Assembly (NCBI GenBank): GCA_001972305.1
Contig: BDDD01001577.1
Span: 4,437 to 68,436, forward strand
Origin: Cephalotus follicularis
Lineage: Eukaryota > Streptophyta > Magnoliopsida > Oxalidales > Cephalotaceae
Direction of reading: 5' to 3'
Length of the DNA: 64,000 bases
Shown here: positions 21,401-34,449 of the stretch, one piece after another
How the letters are laid out: the number at the start of each line of letters is the position of its first letter
How positions within the stretch are numbered: the first letter of the stretch is position 1
Program-made: the position numbers and the translations under genes
Notes under the pieces: generated by a model
Seen by the model: only the letters and a program-made list of their open reading frames with translations
Databases searched by the model: none
Told to the model about the DNA's origin: nothing

Positions 21401-22520
21401 CTGCACTTGGAAAGCTTCAACTGCTACTGGTCCAGGCGCAAGAACGAGAAGTAGAAGAAGAAGAAGAAAACTAGAACTGTCTCTCTCTAAAACTCTCTAA
21501 CCTGCAGAAGCTAGAAGAAAGGAATGAACATGTCTCAAGATATCTCAACACTAATCCCAACTGAAGCCGTCTTCTGTCTTGGAAGTTGGAATCTTCCTCA
21601 AAAAGCTTTGCACTTAAATCCTCCAACTTCCACAAATCTCACTTAAACCATGGCTTAACATATCCTTCTCTTATCCATTATTACACATAATCCCAAAACT
21701 CAAAAGAAAGCATATTTATCAACTTAAAAAGAACTCTTAAAGCTCAAAAAAGGTATGAGGTGTTACAAAATGGATAACAAAACTCGATTTTGGAAATGAT
21801 GCACCGCATTAGGAATGCTTGCATCCTGGTGAGTTTTGCATATCCACCACCGATAGGAAGTAGCTGGCGGACAATAAGATGGTGTAAGAGACGATGATTG
21901 ACAGATAGTTTATTTATGCAAAGAGCCATATTGGGATCAATGTTTGGATCATTTGGGTAGAGAAGGGATAAAATGTTATTTGGGTGGAAACCCTTAACTT
22001 CTGGCCACTTCTTGTGTTCAAAAATATACAAGCCGGTGTGAGGAATATGAAGGATTGAGGTAAGAATCCTAGAATCTAGAAAGATTCTTTGACCTTTAAC
22101 ACTGGAAGATAGGGCGAATTCTTCATGTGGACTTGAAACAATTCTTAAATTCATATAAAACTCTTTGAGAAGCTTAACATAAAACAAATCTTGGATTTGC
22201 ACAAGTGGAAGAAGATGCAAATTGTCAAGCCAAGAAACGAAAGCAAATTCATTTTAACAAAAAGATAAATCTATGTTCCTACCTCCCATTACCCTTTTAT
22301 CAACAAAAATAGCACTTCGGAGGGGAATGATTTCCTCGGATTCGGAATTCGATTCAAGAGCAGGATCGGGAGAAGGTTCCCGAATATTAAGCTTCCGTTT
22401 TGAAACAGGCTTCTCTTGCTTGGAAGAGCTAGTAGCCCTATTTTTACCAGCACATTTTGTCTTAGTCATTTTATCAAACAAGTGAAGTGCAAAACGCAAA
22501 AATTTAAAACTGAAAGAAAT
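18454..22520 (-). pseudogene. Env-like / 'putative plant transposon protein' region (broken, split)
   Basis: Downstream of pol on the minus strand, where Sireviruses carry an extra frame. From right to left: a basic, S/E/P-rich start (KRKLNIREPSPDP, ~22460-22270); a globular part with FYMNLRIVSS, FALSSSVKGQRIFLD and FHPNNILSLLYPND (~22210-21780); then, across the nested solo LTR, a helical coiled-coil end (~18710-18454; LNSRLDHLEKDHKLI, RRLKRLERK). The globular part resembles the widespread plant family annotated as putative plant transposon protein. Role is not established; the env comparison rests on position and coiled coils. Broken in several places. Confidence 0.65.
19119..21767 (-). mobile_element. 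Solo gypsy LTR, 2,649 bp (GGTCCTGACA family)
   Basis: Plus strand starts TGTCAGGACCCG and ends GTGTTACA; the reverse complement starts TGTAACACC. Flanks are CAATG and AAATG (four of five match), a worn TSD. No primer site or interior is attached, so it is a solo LTR from LTR-LTR recombination. Two direct repeats of ~135 bp start at ~20831 and ~20965. Related copies are at 45202-48073 and 49163-51920. It splits the env-like region. Confidence 0.88.
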
Positions 22521-22669
22521 AAGGAATTGGAGGACAAAAACTGAACTTTGATGACGAGAGAAGAAGGAGTAGAGGATGTTTTTAAAGACTAGAAAGATTT
22601 TTAAAATTGTAGAAAGAAAAAAAAATTGTAGTGAAATCATCCAGATTTGTAATAGTGAAGGCATAAATG

Positions 22670-22935
22670 TAGTCGATGTGTTTTTATGAATAAGTCGATG
22701 ACTGATAGAAAGACGTCAATGTGATTTAAAAAGCGTCAACGTGTTCTTAAAAAAATTTAATGAAAAGCATCGATGCGGAATAAAAGAAAACGATGCATTT
22801 TGAAAAAGATCGCCGTATTTTTAAAGAGATCGACGTGTAAAAAAACAAAGAACATCGACGTTTTATAAAGAGGTCGATGTTATTTACAAAAACTACATCA
22901 ATGTGATTGAAAAGTAGTCGATGTGTTTTGACCAA
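22670..22935 (-). repeat. CATCGATG-type words inside element interior
   Basis: About twelve degenerate words (GTCGATGTG, CATCGACG, CATCGATGC) lie between RNase H and the env-like region, outside the LTRs. The presence of the array in the interior is unusual. Confidence 0.7.
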
Positions 22936-22999
22936 AACAGCAAAAAAAAAACAGTTAAAACAAACTTGTAGATAGAAAATCATACAAACAAAAACAATT

Positions 23000-23670
23000 A
23001 AACAATCGCAAACATAAACATCCAATCAAACACACATAAACCTAGTTCTCTTCTAAACTTTGAAAAAGTATTTTCATCTAAAGGTTTGGTAAAAATATCA
23101 ACTACTTGTTTTTCGGTAGAAACATATTCGAACTCAATATCTCCATTTTCATCATGTTCTCTTAAAAAGTGATACCTAATGTCAATGTGTTTTGTCTTCG
23201 AATGATGAACAGAGTTCTTAGCAAGACAGATACTACTTGTATTATCACATTTTATAGGTACATGTTTCACAAAAACGCCATAATCTATCAACTGTTGCAT
23301 TTGCCATCAAATTTGAGCACAACAACTACCTACAACAATATATTCTGCCTCGGTGGTAGAAAGAGCAACATAATTTTACTTTTTGCTAAACCATGATACA
23401 AGCATACTTCCTAGGTATTGGCATGAGCCACTAGTGCTCTTGCGATCAACCTTATAACCACCAAAGTCAGCATCTGAGTATGCATGTAAGTCAAAACTAG
23501 AGTCTTGTGAATACCAGAAACCTAAAGTAGGTGTATATGTAAGGTATTTAAGAATACATTTAACAGCAAACAAGTGTGATTCTTTAGGGTTTGATTGAAA
23601 ACGTGCACACAAACAAACACTAAACAAAATAATAGGTCTACTAGAAGTTAAATATAATAGCGAACCTATC
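23000..23670 (-). pseudogene. Copia RT end and RNase H (fragment)
   Basis: Minus-strand reading shows MIGSLLYLTSSRPI, a copia RT/RNase H border motif, then YSDADFGG and DRKSTSGSCQYLG of copia RNase H, and CDNTSSICLAKN with SKTKHIDIRYHFLRE at the end. Order and wording are typical of Ty1/copia pol. Earlier pol domains are not present. The 3' end is followed by the word array and env-like region. Confidence 0.88.
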
Positions 23671-23709
23671 ATGCTTCTATAATAGCGAACCTACCATAAA
23701 CCTAAAGTA

Positions 23710-24932
23710 GGAGTATAGGGATCGAAAGATTCTCTGTTTTTAGAGTGGTTCGGCTAACTCTTGCCTACGTCCACTTTTCCCAAGGGAGATCCTTGAGTTT
23801 CCACTAGCTCGAATTGATTAAGGAAGTAATTCGTTACACCTAACAATTTTGTGATTGACCCCAATCACTAGACCTTGACCTCAAGACCTTTAGACGATTC
23901 ACTCTCCTCTTTTACAAGTGTTTGGATAGTGTTTTCAATATAACCTCTCAGTAGGTTTGATTTGGCTTACAATGAAGAACACAATAAAGAATTACAGAAA
24001 GAACTCAAAAGGTAAAGTTATGAAGGTTTTGGAGAAACTAATAGCACTTTGGATTTTGTAGAATGTAGCTTGCTTGATTACTTGAATTCTTTGTTTCTTG
24101 GTGAATTCTAAAGGCTTGGTTCCTCCTTTATATTGCCAAATAATCTTTGTATCCGTTGCTTAAATCATGGAGATTGAGATTTGAAAATCTGATGACTTGT
24201 TGTAAACTCTGTTATGTAGCCGCTAGAGCAAAGCCGTCGATGTCTTTGATAAGCATCAATGTCTTCATCAGTTAACTAGTCATTGCGAGCATCCAGGGCA
24301 TAATTTTTGTGGAAAGACGTCGATGTCTATAAATGGTGTCGATGTCTTCTCTGGAGTTGTTTCCAGACTTTGAAGATATGAGTAACACATCGATGTCTAT
24401 AAAGGGCGTCAATTTCCTTTCTGGAAACATAAAAGTTATGAGAAACACATCGATGTCTTTGTAAAGGGATCGATGTCTTTTGGTTGAACGTCGATATCTT
24501 CATAGAATTGGATCGATGCTTTTCTTCAAAACCGATCTGTAACTTTTGGGCATAAACACATCGATGTCTTTGAGTTGCAAAGTCGATGTCTTCTCAGAGA
24601 TAGATCGATGCCTTTGAATGAAAACTGCCTGGAACTTTTTGTGCTAAAAATGCCGATGTCTTCTTAGAAAGGGATTCATGTCTTTTGTGAGAAACGACCT
24701 GTAACTTTTGGAGATAAAGGTGTCGATGTCTTTTGAGAATGAGGTCGATGTCTTTTATGAATAACCACCTGTAACTCTTGGTACTTTAAAGGCGTTGATG
24801 TCTTCCTTCAATAGCGTTGATGTCGTTTATGTAAAACTATCTTGAGATTTTCAAGTATCTTGCACATAAAATAAACTTGTTAAAAGCAAATATGTTATCA
24901 TTAAAACTATGATTGAGACTAAAACGTCAACA
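23710..24932 (-). repeat. Sirevirus LTR, partial (right copy)
   Basis: Matches 16804-18055 closely, ending CGTCAACA at 24932 (LTR start on the minus strand). Array words at 24235-24835. The promoter-distal end of the LTR is absent. Confidence 0.88.
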
Positions 24933-24944
24933 TGGGGTGTGACA
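24933..24944 (+). repeat. Tail of the split gypsy LTR
   Basis: TGGGG is the target duplicate of the Sirevirus insertion, and TGTGACA completes the LTR left at 16393. After it the old gypsy relic begins. Confidence 0.65.
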
Positions 24945-25567
24945 ATTACACACCTTATTCGTAAGGTTTACGAATGTAGTAGGGTATTTGTACACCAAAC
25001 AAAATTATGATCCACTCATAAAGTCCATATCGTGACTAGGAGGCTGCTGTAAATAATACATAACCGTATGGATCCATCTCTGAAATCACTTTCAACTCAT
25101 CCATCGGCAACACTAAGAGGTTTGCCATCATATAGGGTCGGCCATCTCTATAGCACACGACTCACACACCCATTCAGGATGAACATATTCTCCTATTGAG
25201 GGTGTTAACTTACATAACATTCCATAAAGGTTCGGGTTTCACATAAGCATGACATATGAATTACAAGGCAATGCATGAATATCGTGAATCTAGATCCATA
25301 AGCGTCCATGCTATCTATAAAGAGATAAGAATAATACATCCAAATACTGAAACAAATCTTTCTGCAGCCCTTTTGTCCATAGCACAACTCTATTCTTCTG
25401 GAGGCGTCGATCCCATAGACCGTTTACCTCTATCGCTTCTCGCATGAGAAGGTGAACTAGTACCAGGGTGGTCCTGATACAGCTGTCCAAAATCACGGCT
25501 TGGCTGATAGCCAATACTTTGGTCTTGATGAAAATCTCATTGAGATCGACCCATATCTTGTGCTTGC

Positions 25568-28250
25568 TGTAACGCCCCCGATCCGAGTTCGCTTTTGCTC
25601 AAAGCGAGCCTCGAGGATTCGGTGCGTTACTTGGGTGGATGTGAACCTTTAAATCCTTTAACAATCTCGATGTTGAACCATTATCCATTAAATAATTTAA
25701 TCATTTAATGATCTATGTTATATCGTGTTCAAATCCTCATAACTTCCAAATGTACATACAACTTTGAAGACTAAACCTTAGAATCATCATACTTTTAATT
25801 GAAACTATTATATATGAAAAATCTTGCTTATTACTAACATCTCTATTTAATTTCTCATAATCTCACATATGTCATACAACTTTCAACATTAAATTCCAAA
25901 ACATCGTACTCTTATTAGAAAAACATCATATACCATAACGATCATGTCTAAAATCTTTACATCTATACATGACTTGACATAAAACATTACACAACGGAAA
26001 GAAAATCTTATTACATCAAAAGCAGTTTATACCAAACATCATTACATAACATAATTCCTTTCCCAAAACTTCTTTTACGAACTTCCTCCTAAGCTCGAAA
26101 TTCCACGTTCAACCATTTCCTGGAAAATTTTATTTGAAAACAAAACACTGAAATGAATGAGCTCTAATAGCCCAGTAAGAATCACAATCGTAAAAATGTT
26201 ATCGAAATCCATTTTTGATAATTTTTATCAAAACATTTCCAATTCATACATTTTTCTGATATATAGCCCAGCCATACTTGAAAACAAAACATTGTTGAAA
26301 ATCATTTTCTGGTATCATTTTATAAAAACCAGCACATTTCACATTCATCTATTTTCTGATCATATCTCATGAATCAGAACGTTACATAAATAACTGAGGG
26401 GTTTTATAAACTTAAAGAACTCAACTGAACCATGCTTCATCGGGGCCTTGTGCACTCCCTGATTACTATCCTTACATCACATGCATGTCCGCGAGCAATC
26501 TCCACTCCATTATCCCTCTTTGGGTCGCAACCCAAGAGTTGTTCATCTCAGTTCATTACCTTTTCTCATTTCGTAAAATCATTTCTCAATACTTTGAGTG
26601 ATCAACTCAAAGTATTCAGAAAACAGCATTGCATAATATTTTTAAAACTGATTTTTCGTATATAAGCATTCATTTTCAGAGAAAACTTAAAACATCAAAG
26701 TTAAAGTAGACATTTCAAAGATTCCAGAATGGTAAAATTCATAATTTTTTATTGAGAAACGAATATGCAGTAAATTTTTAAAGTTGTAGATTCCATGTGA
26801 AAACAAAACATGAGCAGTAATCTTAAAAATAATTTTTTATCAAGAAGTTTACAGAATTTCGAAACATACAAAACATAAAGGTTTTATAGGACATCTTAAA
26901 GTTTCCAAAACATTCAACCATTAGAATTTTCATCATGAAGAGAAAAAAATAAAACAAGCTGCTGAAAAATATCAGAAGAAAACAGATCATTTGATACTTC
27001 AAAAAAATGAGTAGGAATCCTTACCTTGCTCTAATCTCCTTCTCTCCTTCTCTTACCCGAATTATCCTAGCAAAACTCAGCAAAAAACAACCCTTTGCAG
27101 GCCATAACTACAGACATATATATAGAAAGGGAGAAACTTGGGGTCCAAGCTTGCCTAATGAGTCACCATGCCACCTTGCCCTAAGTGATGTCATCTCCCA
27201 TGTGAGTCATCTCCAAGTTGCCAATGTGATTAATTCTCTCCCTCCAAATGATGATACATGTCCCTTTCCATCATTCCAACATCAAAATATCTTAAGTCTT
27301 CAGTCCCTAGCTTGAAATGTGTCCTTACTTGGGAAAAGATCTTAAATGAATTGACTAATCTGCACTAAAAACTAGACGTTATGCATGTCTGTTGGTTTGG
27401 GCATCGACGCTTACGCATGGTGTTGACGTATATATCCTTGTGCGTTAACGTCAATGGTTCTTCATGTTAACTCAATATGCCACGATCCTATTATTGCTTT
27501 ATTTACATTGACGCGTATGCATAGCATTGACGCAAATGTCACTTGTGAGAGTTAACATCTTCTTTATGCGTTAACGTCCAATGCTACTTGAGATATGAGC
27601 ATCCTTTTGAGTTGACATCTAATGATAGAGTTGACGTCTTCCTCGTAGGTGTTGACGCTAAAAAGTCTTCACGTTAATGTCCAGAGCTACTGTCTGAAAT
27701 TACACATCTTGGCATTGACGTCTTTCCCTATGGCGTTGACGCAGTAATGCAATCCCCAGAACGTCGACGAGAATAAGGAACACGTTGACGATAATCATCT
27801 TGCAAAGCCTAAAACATGTGCTCAAGCCCAGCATGTTGACGTATATAATATGGGCGTTGACGCCAAAGAGATTGTTCTGCATATTTTGCCTGTTTTGACC
27901 TTACCATTTTACTCGTATGTTTTCTTTAAGCATTCCTTCACATCAACAAACAAGTTAGGTGCTTTCAAAACAAAGATTATAGGGAAAAATCCAAAAGTAT
28001 TTGCTTTGTCAATTTAGGAATTGTGTTGGCGCACTGGTCGACGCTTTAAGGCATCCATCGACACTTAAGGCAACCGTTGAGGCTTTAAACTATACTGCCG
28101 ACGCTTTCTTCATCACACACGATACCAAACGCACAAAATATGATGCAAAACAATCATGCAATGCAAAACAACATACTCCATGACATACAAGACTTAGAGC
28201 AAGCACACTTCCATACACAATAACTTCACCAAAAAATCCCAGTAATTACA
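25568..28250 (-). mobile_element. Solo gypsy LTR, 2,683 bp
   Basis: TSD CTTGC on both sides (25563-25567 and 28251-28255). Minus-strand reading starts TGTAATTACTGGG and ends GGGGGCGTTACA. It shows the lineage order: GTTGACGC/GTCGACGC words (28110-27370), TATA-like TATATATG (~27115), GCAAGGTAAGGATTCC (~27030). No interior is present, hence a solo LTR. It sits in relic A. Confidence 0.88.
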
Positions 28251-28352
28251 CTTGCTGACTCTCGGAACCATACCGTTCATGAGGACACTTTCAAACCATA
28301 TGATCCTAAGCTCCACAATCCATACACTGGTCAACCTTCCATCAACTGTCAT

Positions 28353-30933
28353 TGTAACACCCCTGAACGTGGGAGCCCTTACAGGTACAATAACATAACT
28401 TAAACATAACATATCATAAAACTGGAATCTTATTCTATTAAAAAACGTGATGGTCTAAGACATAATGTAACTGAACATAAACATAGTCTAATATCTTTAC
28501 TTAATCAATCTCAAAACCATAATCTGAAAACATAAACCGAAATCTTAACCTTGTTCATAAGACTAGCCTAAACATGACCATGAAACAACGGAAACATAAC
28601 AGGATCGAATCCTAGGTGATCCTCAAACACAAAGTGGATATCTCTCTCACACATTTCCATGATGCTCCTGAAAACCTACCGCATAGAAGCAAAAACGCAG
28701 CTGAGCAAACCTCAGTACGGATAAGGAATATAAAACAGTAAACGGACATTTAAAAGATAAACAAATATTTGAATTATAAAATCAACAAATAATACGATTA
28801 AATATTCTTTATAATGTAAAACATAATATTTAAGTAAAACAGGTATAAAAATCTTGATAACCTTCTGAAAAGCATAGTATCGTAAATCATAATTCAACAC
28901 TTTATCTGATTTCATAATTCCATGATAGAGAATCTAATGTATACATATATATAAGTATGGAAGGGGTTCGCGAGGCCCACATGCTCTGACGGAAGGATGT
29001 GTATGGCACTACGCAATCAATCCCAAATCTGAATTCTGAATATGACAATAACTAGAATTAACTCATATGCCTCAAAAGGATCTATACTCTACCCTCATAA
29101 TATATATATAAAGAGACGCCATAGACCGATCACACCGCCACGGTAGGTGTCATGTCTTCCGTGCCAAAGAACATGCCTATGATACCTCATAGGTAAGTTT
29201 TTCTTTCTCTGTAATTATGCTAAAACATTTTAAAACATACATATGTATACTGTCTCCAGACATATCTGAAATTATTTAATAAGGTTCACCAACATACTTT
29301 CATAAAAGACATATCCGAAATCAAAATCTTATATGTATCCCAAAATTTAAGATACTCCCGAAAATGAAAGCCATGTTCATTTAACATATTTTTGATAGTG
29401 AAAATCATGCACAGATTATAAAATCAGTAATATTATCTTAGTAATAAAACATATTTTATTCAAATAAAACCGAGTATCTGACAACGAGAAATCCATTTCA
29501 ATAAAATCAAAGAGTAGTCAAGAAACGAGAAATATCCATACCTTAGCCGATCGAACACTAAACAAACCCGAGTATAGAAAAAAAGTAAACAAGGAGTATC
29601 CTAATCTCCAACACGAATGATGTCAAAACCTAATCAAATTAATCCAAGCATTACCATAACGTACGAAACAAAAATATCAAACTGCCAGAGTCAAGCGTCA
29701 ACGTTTAACTATAGGCATCGACGGTTTCAATGCATGAAGGAACAAAACCCTTAGCAAGACGTCGACTAACACATAGCATAACATAGTGGAAAGCATCGAC
29801 GTTCAAATAAAGGCGTCAACAGTTTAAGCATAACAGTAGACACTAAGACACATGCATGGCGTTTTTAATACTGATTTTACACATGAAGGCATCGATGCTT
29901 ACTATGGGCGTCAATGCTTAACGTCGAAAACATGATACTCAGTGCAGAAAAATCAGTTGAAAACCATGGCTATAATCCTATTTTCTCATACACATAGTGA
30001 AGCAGTGGTATGTATAGGTTCTAAAACATGTTTTCTATGCATGTAATTCTCACTTTACACATTTATTAATGCGTGGTCTTGTACAACATACAAGTTACAT
30101 AAATTAACACTTTAGAAAATATATTTCTCTGGTATATATATACATATCAGTTTGCAAAACCATGTATCACAATTTGGTTTTCTTAGCATAGATCATAAAA
30201 TAGTGACATGAAACTGATTAAACATGATTATATAACCACTAGATACTAGTATGACGATTAAAACACATAGATGCAAGGACAAAATTATTGAAAATGGCAA
30301 CATAATTTCTCTTACTAAAACAGGTCCAAATATCATAATCAAAACGAATTTCTAACATGCTTATACACAAACTAACAGTTGATATAAAAACTATAAGATA
30401 AAAATAACAACTTCGTTCAGAAAGTACCTTAAAATGATGTCGAAAACAGTGCAAGAATAGTGTAAGAAAGTGGTTGTTTTGGTTGTAAGAGAATGCAGAA
30501 AATGGTTTGAGCATAAAAATGGTCTGATTAATGCATAAATCCGCGTGTTTAAAAGGTAAAATTGTTGTGTTAAAAACCTAACTAATAAACAAAACGCGTC
30601 TGATACATAAGGAACCCAGATTGCCGGATAAGGGAAAGAATCTTCCTTTCCAAAAACAAAGCCACGGTCCAGGATAAAGAAGGAAGATGATCAAAGCGTC
30701 GACGTTTAAACCTTTAAAAGTCAAACGTGTCAATATCAAGACTATGGGCGTTGACGTGTACACCGTGCCAAAGCGTCGACGTTTATGATGAAGGCGTCGA
30801 CGCTTAACACCCAAAAAACAAAATAAAGAATTCTCAACATAAAATGAAATGGTCCTAACAACATAACATATAACAGAAGGCATAAACACTGTATAAATCA
30901 ATAAACATGTAAGCATGGAAATGGGATATTACA
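28353..30933 (-). repeat. 3' LTR of minus-strand Tekay-type element, 2,581 bp
   Basis: Reverse complement starts TGTAATATCCC and ends GGGGTGTTACA. GCGTCGACG words at 29692-29925 and 30690-30800. A block near 29140-29205 (CACGGTAGGTGTCATG, CCTCATAGGTAAG) recurs in the LTR starting at 61299. Confidence 0.92.
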
Positions 30934-30953
30934 TCCATCCCCCCTTAAAAAGG
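30934..30953 (-). other. Polypurine tract
   Basis: Reverse complement reads CCTTTTTAAGGGGGGATGGA, directly before the LTR start TGTAATATCCC. Confidence 0.85.
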
Positions 30954-30989
30954 GATTTCGTCCCGAAATCATAACCACAAACATACCTT

Positions 30990-32230
30990 ATTCAAACAAA
31001 CAGGGATATTGCTCCCAAACATGTTCCTCCAACTCCCAAGTGGCCTCCTATTCTAGATGGTTCTTCCACAAGACCTTTACAAACGAAATGGTCTTGCTAC
31101 GAGTAACTCGTTCTTGTCTATCCAGAATAGCTTCTACCTCCTCATTACAAGACAGATCCTCGAATACTGTCCAAAGGATAGTGAACCACGTGCAGGGGAT
31201 GGTACTGGTAACTTCTCAACATAGACACATGGAACACATTATGGACATGAGATAACTGTGGAGGTAAAGCTAACCGATAAGAAACCGTTCCAACCTTTTC
31301 CAAAACTTCAAACGGTCCTATAAATTGAGGACTCAACTTTCCCTTGAAGCCAAAATGACGGACTCCCTTCAAAGGTGAAACCTTCAAGAACACATGTTCA
31401 CCTGCTCTAAACTCCAAGTCCCTTCAATGTTTGTCTGCATAACTTTTCTGTCAGGATTGAGCTGCCTTCAATCTCTCCCTAACTATAGTCACATTATCAG
31501 TAGTGATCTGAACAAGCTCAGGTCCCTCAATAACTCTTTCTCCAACCTCATCCCAATATGTCAGAGCTCGACACTTTCTCCCATACAATGCTTCAAACGG
31601 AGCCATCAGAATGCTAGCATGCCAACTGTTATTGTAGGCGAACTCCACCAAGCTCAAATATTCATCCCAGTTTCTAGTCCACTCTAAAGCACAAGACCTC
31701 AGCATGTCCTCTAAAGTCTGGATGGTCCTCTCAGACTGCCCATCTGTCTGTGGAGGGAAATATGTACTATAATGAGCTGTGTCCCCCAAGCCTTCTAGAA
31801 TCCCTTCCAAAATTGTGAAGTGAAACGGGGATCCCTATCTGAAACAATGGATACCATTGTCCCATGAAGTCTCACTATCTCCTGCTGAAAAACCTCCACC
31901 AATCGGTCCATAGAGAAATCCTCTCGGATAGCCAAAAATTGACCCGATTTGGTCAGACGATCCACTACTACCAAGATAGCATCGTTCCTCCTAAAAGTTC
32001 TCGACAAACCAGTAACAAAATCCATCGCTATGCTCTCCCATTTCCAAACTGGAACCTCCAAGGGTTGTAACAATTCACTGGGTCGCTGATGTTCAATCTT
32101 GACCCGTTGACATATCAAACATCTCTCAACATGCTCGGCCACATCCCTCTTCAATCCATTCCACCAGAATTTCTCCTTCAGATCTCTATACATTTTTGTA
32201 GAACCAGATGTATAGAGAACGGAGAGTTGT
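30990..32230 (-). pseudogene. Integrase with chromodomain-like tail (broken)
   Basis: Minus strand. HHCC domain with CLICQRVKIEHQRP (~32110), catalytic core with AMDFVTGLSR (~32020) and VSDRDPRFTSQFW (~31830), then DGQSERTIQTLEDML (~31735), giving the DDE triad. Next come FEALYGRKC and the GPY/F block FIGPFEVLEKVG (~31320). The tail toward 30990 keeps the chromodomain words ATWELEEHVWEQYP, placing it with the chromoviruses. Confidence 0.88.
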
Positions 32231-32499
32231 GTGCCTCTAACAAAATGGCCTCTCTGATAGTAGGATCAGTCATCACACACAACCGACTACCCAACCATAT
32301 AACCCCATGCTTATCCACGCGGAACTCTGACTGTTTACCCTCATCAACATTCTGGACTAAGGCCCATAATTCACCATCATCATTCTGAGCCGCCTTAATC
32401 CAAGATATAAGATTAGGTTCTATGTTCATCCCGGTAACAAAGCCTCTAGAACCCCAAACAAACAAGTTCAAGTCCAACCGCTCCATATTAGATATCAAT

Positions 32500-33960
32500 T
32501 GCAGCTGAGTAAGCAAAGCTGTAACACTCCCAGAACTCTTCCTACTTAGAGCATCAACTACCACATTTGCTTTACCAGGGTGGTACTGAATATTCAGATC
32601 ATAATCCTTCAGAAGCTCCAACCATCTTCTCTGACGCATATTCAACTTCTTCTGAGTAAAAATATACTTGAGACTCTTGTGATCGGTGAAAATGTCACAA
32701 GTTTCTCCGTACAAGTAGTGCCTCCAGATCTTCAGAGCAAAAACAATCACTACTAACTCTAGGTCATGTGTAGGGTAATTCATTTCATAAGGCTTAAGCT
32801 GTCTGGAAGCATAAGCTATAACTTGACCGTGTTGCATCAGTATACATCCCAAACCTTTCTTGGAAGCATCACTATATATATGGTATCCACCTGACCCAGA
32901 CGGCAAATGAAGAATCGGTGCACACACCAGACCATTCTTCAACTTCTCAAATCTTGCTTCTCATTCTTCATTCCACACAAACTTGGCTCCCTTTCTCATA
33001 TGCTCAGTCAGTGGTCAGGCTATAAAGGAAAAGCCTTCCACAAACCGTCTGTAGTAAGCAGCCAAACCCAAAAAGCTTCTCACCTCCGTCACAGTGGTAG
33101 GTCTCGACCATTTAGTGATAGCCTCAACATTAGCAGGATCCACAGTAATACCATCAGCCGTAACCACGTGGCCCAAGAATGCCACCTGCTCCAACCATAA
33201 CTCACACTTTCAAAACTTTGCATAAAGCTGATTCTTTCTCAAAATACCTAGCATTACGCAACTGTTCCTCATGCTCTTTTCTTGACTTGGAATACACAAG
33301 GATATCATCAATAAACACAATTACAAACTGATCCAAGAACTCATGGAATACCCGATTCATCAAGTCCATGAAAACTGTCGGCGCATTGGTAAGTCTGAAA
33401 GGCATCACCAAAAACTCGTAATGCCCGTACCGTGTGCGGAAAGCAGTCTTGGGTACATCCTCATCGTTCACCCGTAGCTGATAATATCCAGATCTCAAAT
33501 CAATCTTAGAAAAATACCGTGCACCTTGAAGTTGATCAAATAGGTCATCAATCATAGGAAAATGGTATTTGTTCCTGACAGTAATCTGATTAAACTCTCT
33601 GTAGTCTATGCATAGCCTCATAGAATCGTCCTTCTTCTTAACAAACAGAACCGGAGCACCCCACTGCGAAACATTGGGTCAGAGGAAACCCCGATCCAAT
33701 AACTCTTGCAATTGCTCATTCTGTTCTTGCAATTCTAATGGTGCCATCCTATATCGTGCCTTGGATATAGGTCCCGCTCCATGAATGAGCTCGATGGTGA
33801 ACTCCACTTCTCGTTGCGGTGGCAAACCCGGTAACTCATCCGAAAACACATCTGGAAACTCTCTAACAATTGGATAGTCCTCAAGGCGAGGCTCATCCGT
33901 AGAGACATCCTTTACAACAGCTAAGAATCCCTCAGCGCCCTTAGCCACCAATTTTTAAGC
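32500..33960 (-). pseudogene. Reverse transcriptase and RNase H (broken)
   Basis: Minus strand. Linker VREFPDVFSDELPGLP (~33870) and YRMAPLEL, RT start [15 protein letters not shown] (~33620), [20 protein letters not shown], and the catalytic motif [10 protein letters not shown] near 33315. RNase [16 protein letters not shown] (~32880), [10 protein letters not shown] (~32690) and [16 protein letters not shown] (~32570). Residues of both active sites are visible. Confidence 0.9.
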
Positions 33961-34023
33961 CTTCAAAGCATAAATAATCTTGACACCCTTCCTCGGCCAT
34001 GAACCCTAATAAATAAAATCAGG

Positions 34024-34425
34024 TCAATCCACATCTCCAAACAAAATCCTCCAAGAGTGACAATCAATCGTGGCACGATGGCGATCTGACCAATCCATGC
34101 CAAGAATCATGTTGAATTCATGCATATCAATTGCGAGAAGATCCGCCTCATGAACTTTATGATCGAAAGAAATAGGGCAATCACAGAAATATTCAGATAT
34201 CAGAACAGATATCCCCATAGAGGTCGAAAGAACTAGAATTGGATCCAGAGACTGAGATGGCACTCCAAGATGCCGAACAAAAGACCTCGCTACCACAGAG
34301 TGAGTCGATCCAGTATCATACAATACATAAGCCATACGATTACAAACAAAGAGATAACCCGATAAAGTACCTGGAGCATCAGCTGCCTGATGAGTCGTCA
34401 ATGCAAAGACTCGGCCTCCCACATC
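34024..34425 (-). pseudogene. Aspartic protease region
   Basis: Minus strand. Motifs VLYDTGSTHSVVA (active-site DTG, ~34310) and FNMILGMDWSDRHRATIDC (~34100-34050) are typical of gypsy retropepsin. The segment starts GRVFALTTHQAADAPG, the gag-protease link seen in Tekay-type elements. Confidence 0.88.
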
Positions 34426-34449
34426 GCGTTGCCCGCATCTCCACCATTA

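Larger units (their letters stand above)
16394..24932 (-). mobile_element. Sirevirus-type Ty1/copia array, minus strand, with env-like region (broken)
   Basis: Plus-strand order: partial LTR (16394-16573), assembly gap, primer site (16709-16723), full LTR (16726-18055), polypurine tract (18056-18070), env-like region, RNase H end of pol, partial LTR (~23710-24932). One LTR has a primer site on one side and a polypurine tract on the other, so at least two units shared LTRs in tandem. Gag, protease, integrase and most of RT are absent from the unit to the right. LTR copies differ by about 4% in a 160-base sample. A solo LTR is nested at 19119-21767. The whole sits in a gypsy LTR with CGGGG/TGGGG at its edges. 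Confidence 0.82.

Noticed and set aside
24945-25567. Possible DNA transposon or host coding fragment
   Set aside because: Repeats 40591-41220, where protease and RT words of a decayed gypsy element are readable on the minus strand.
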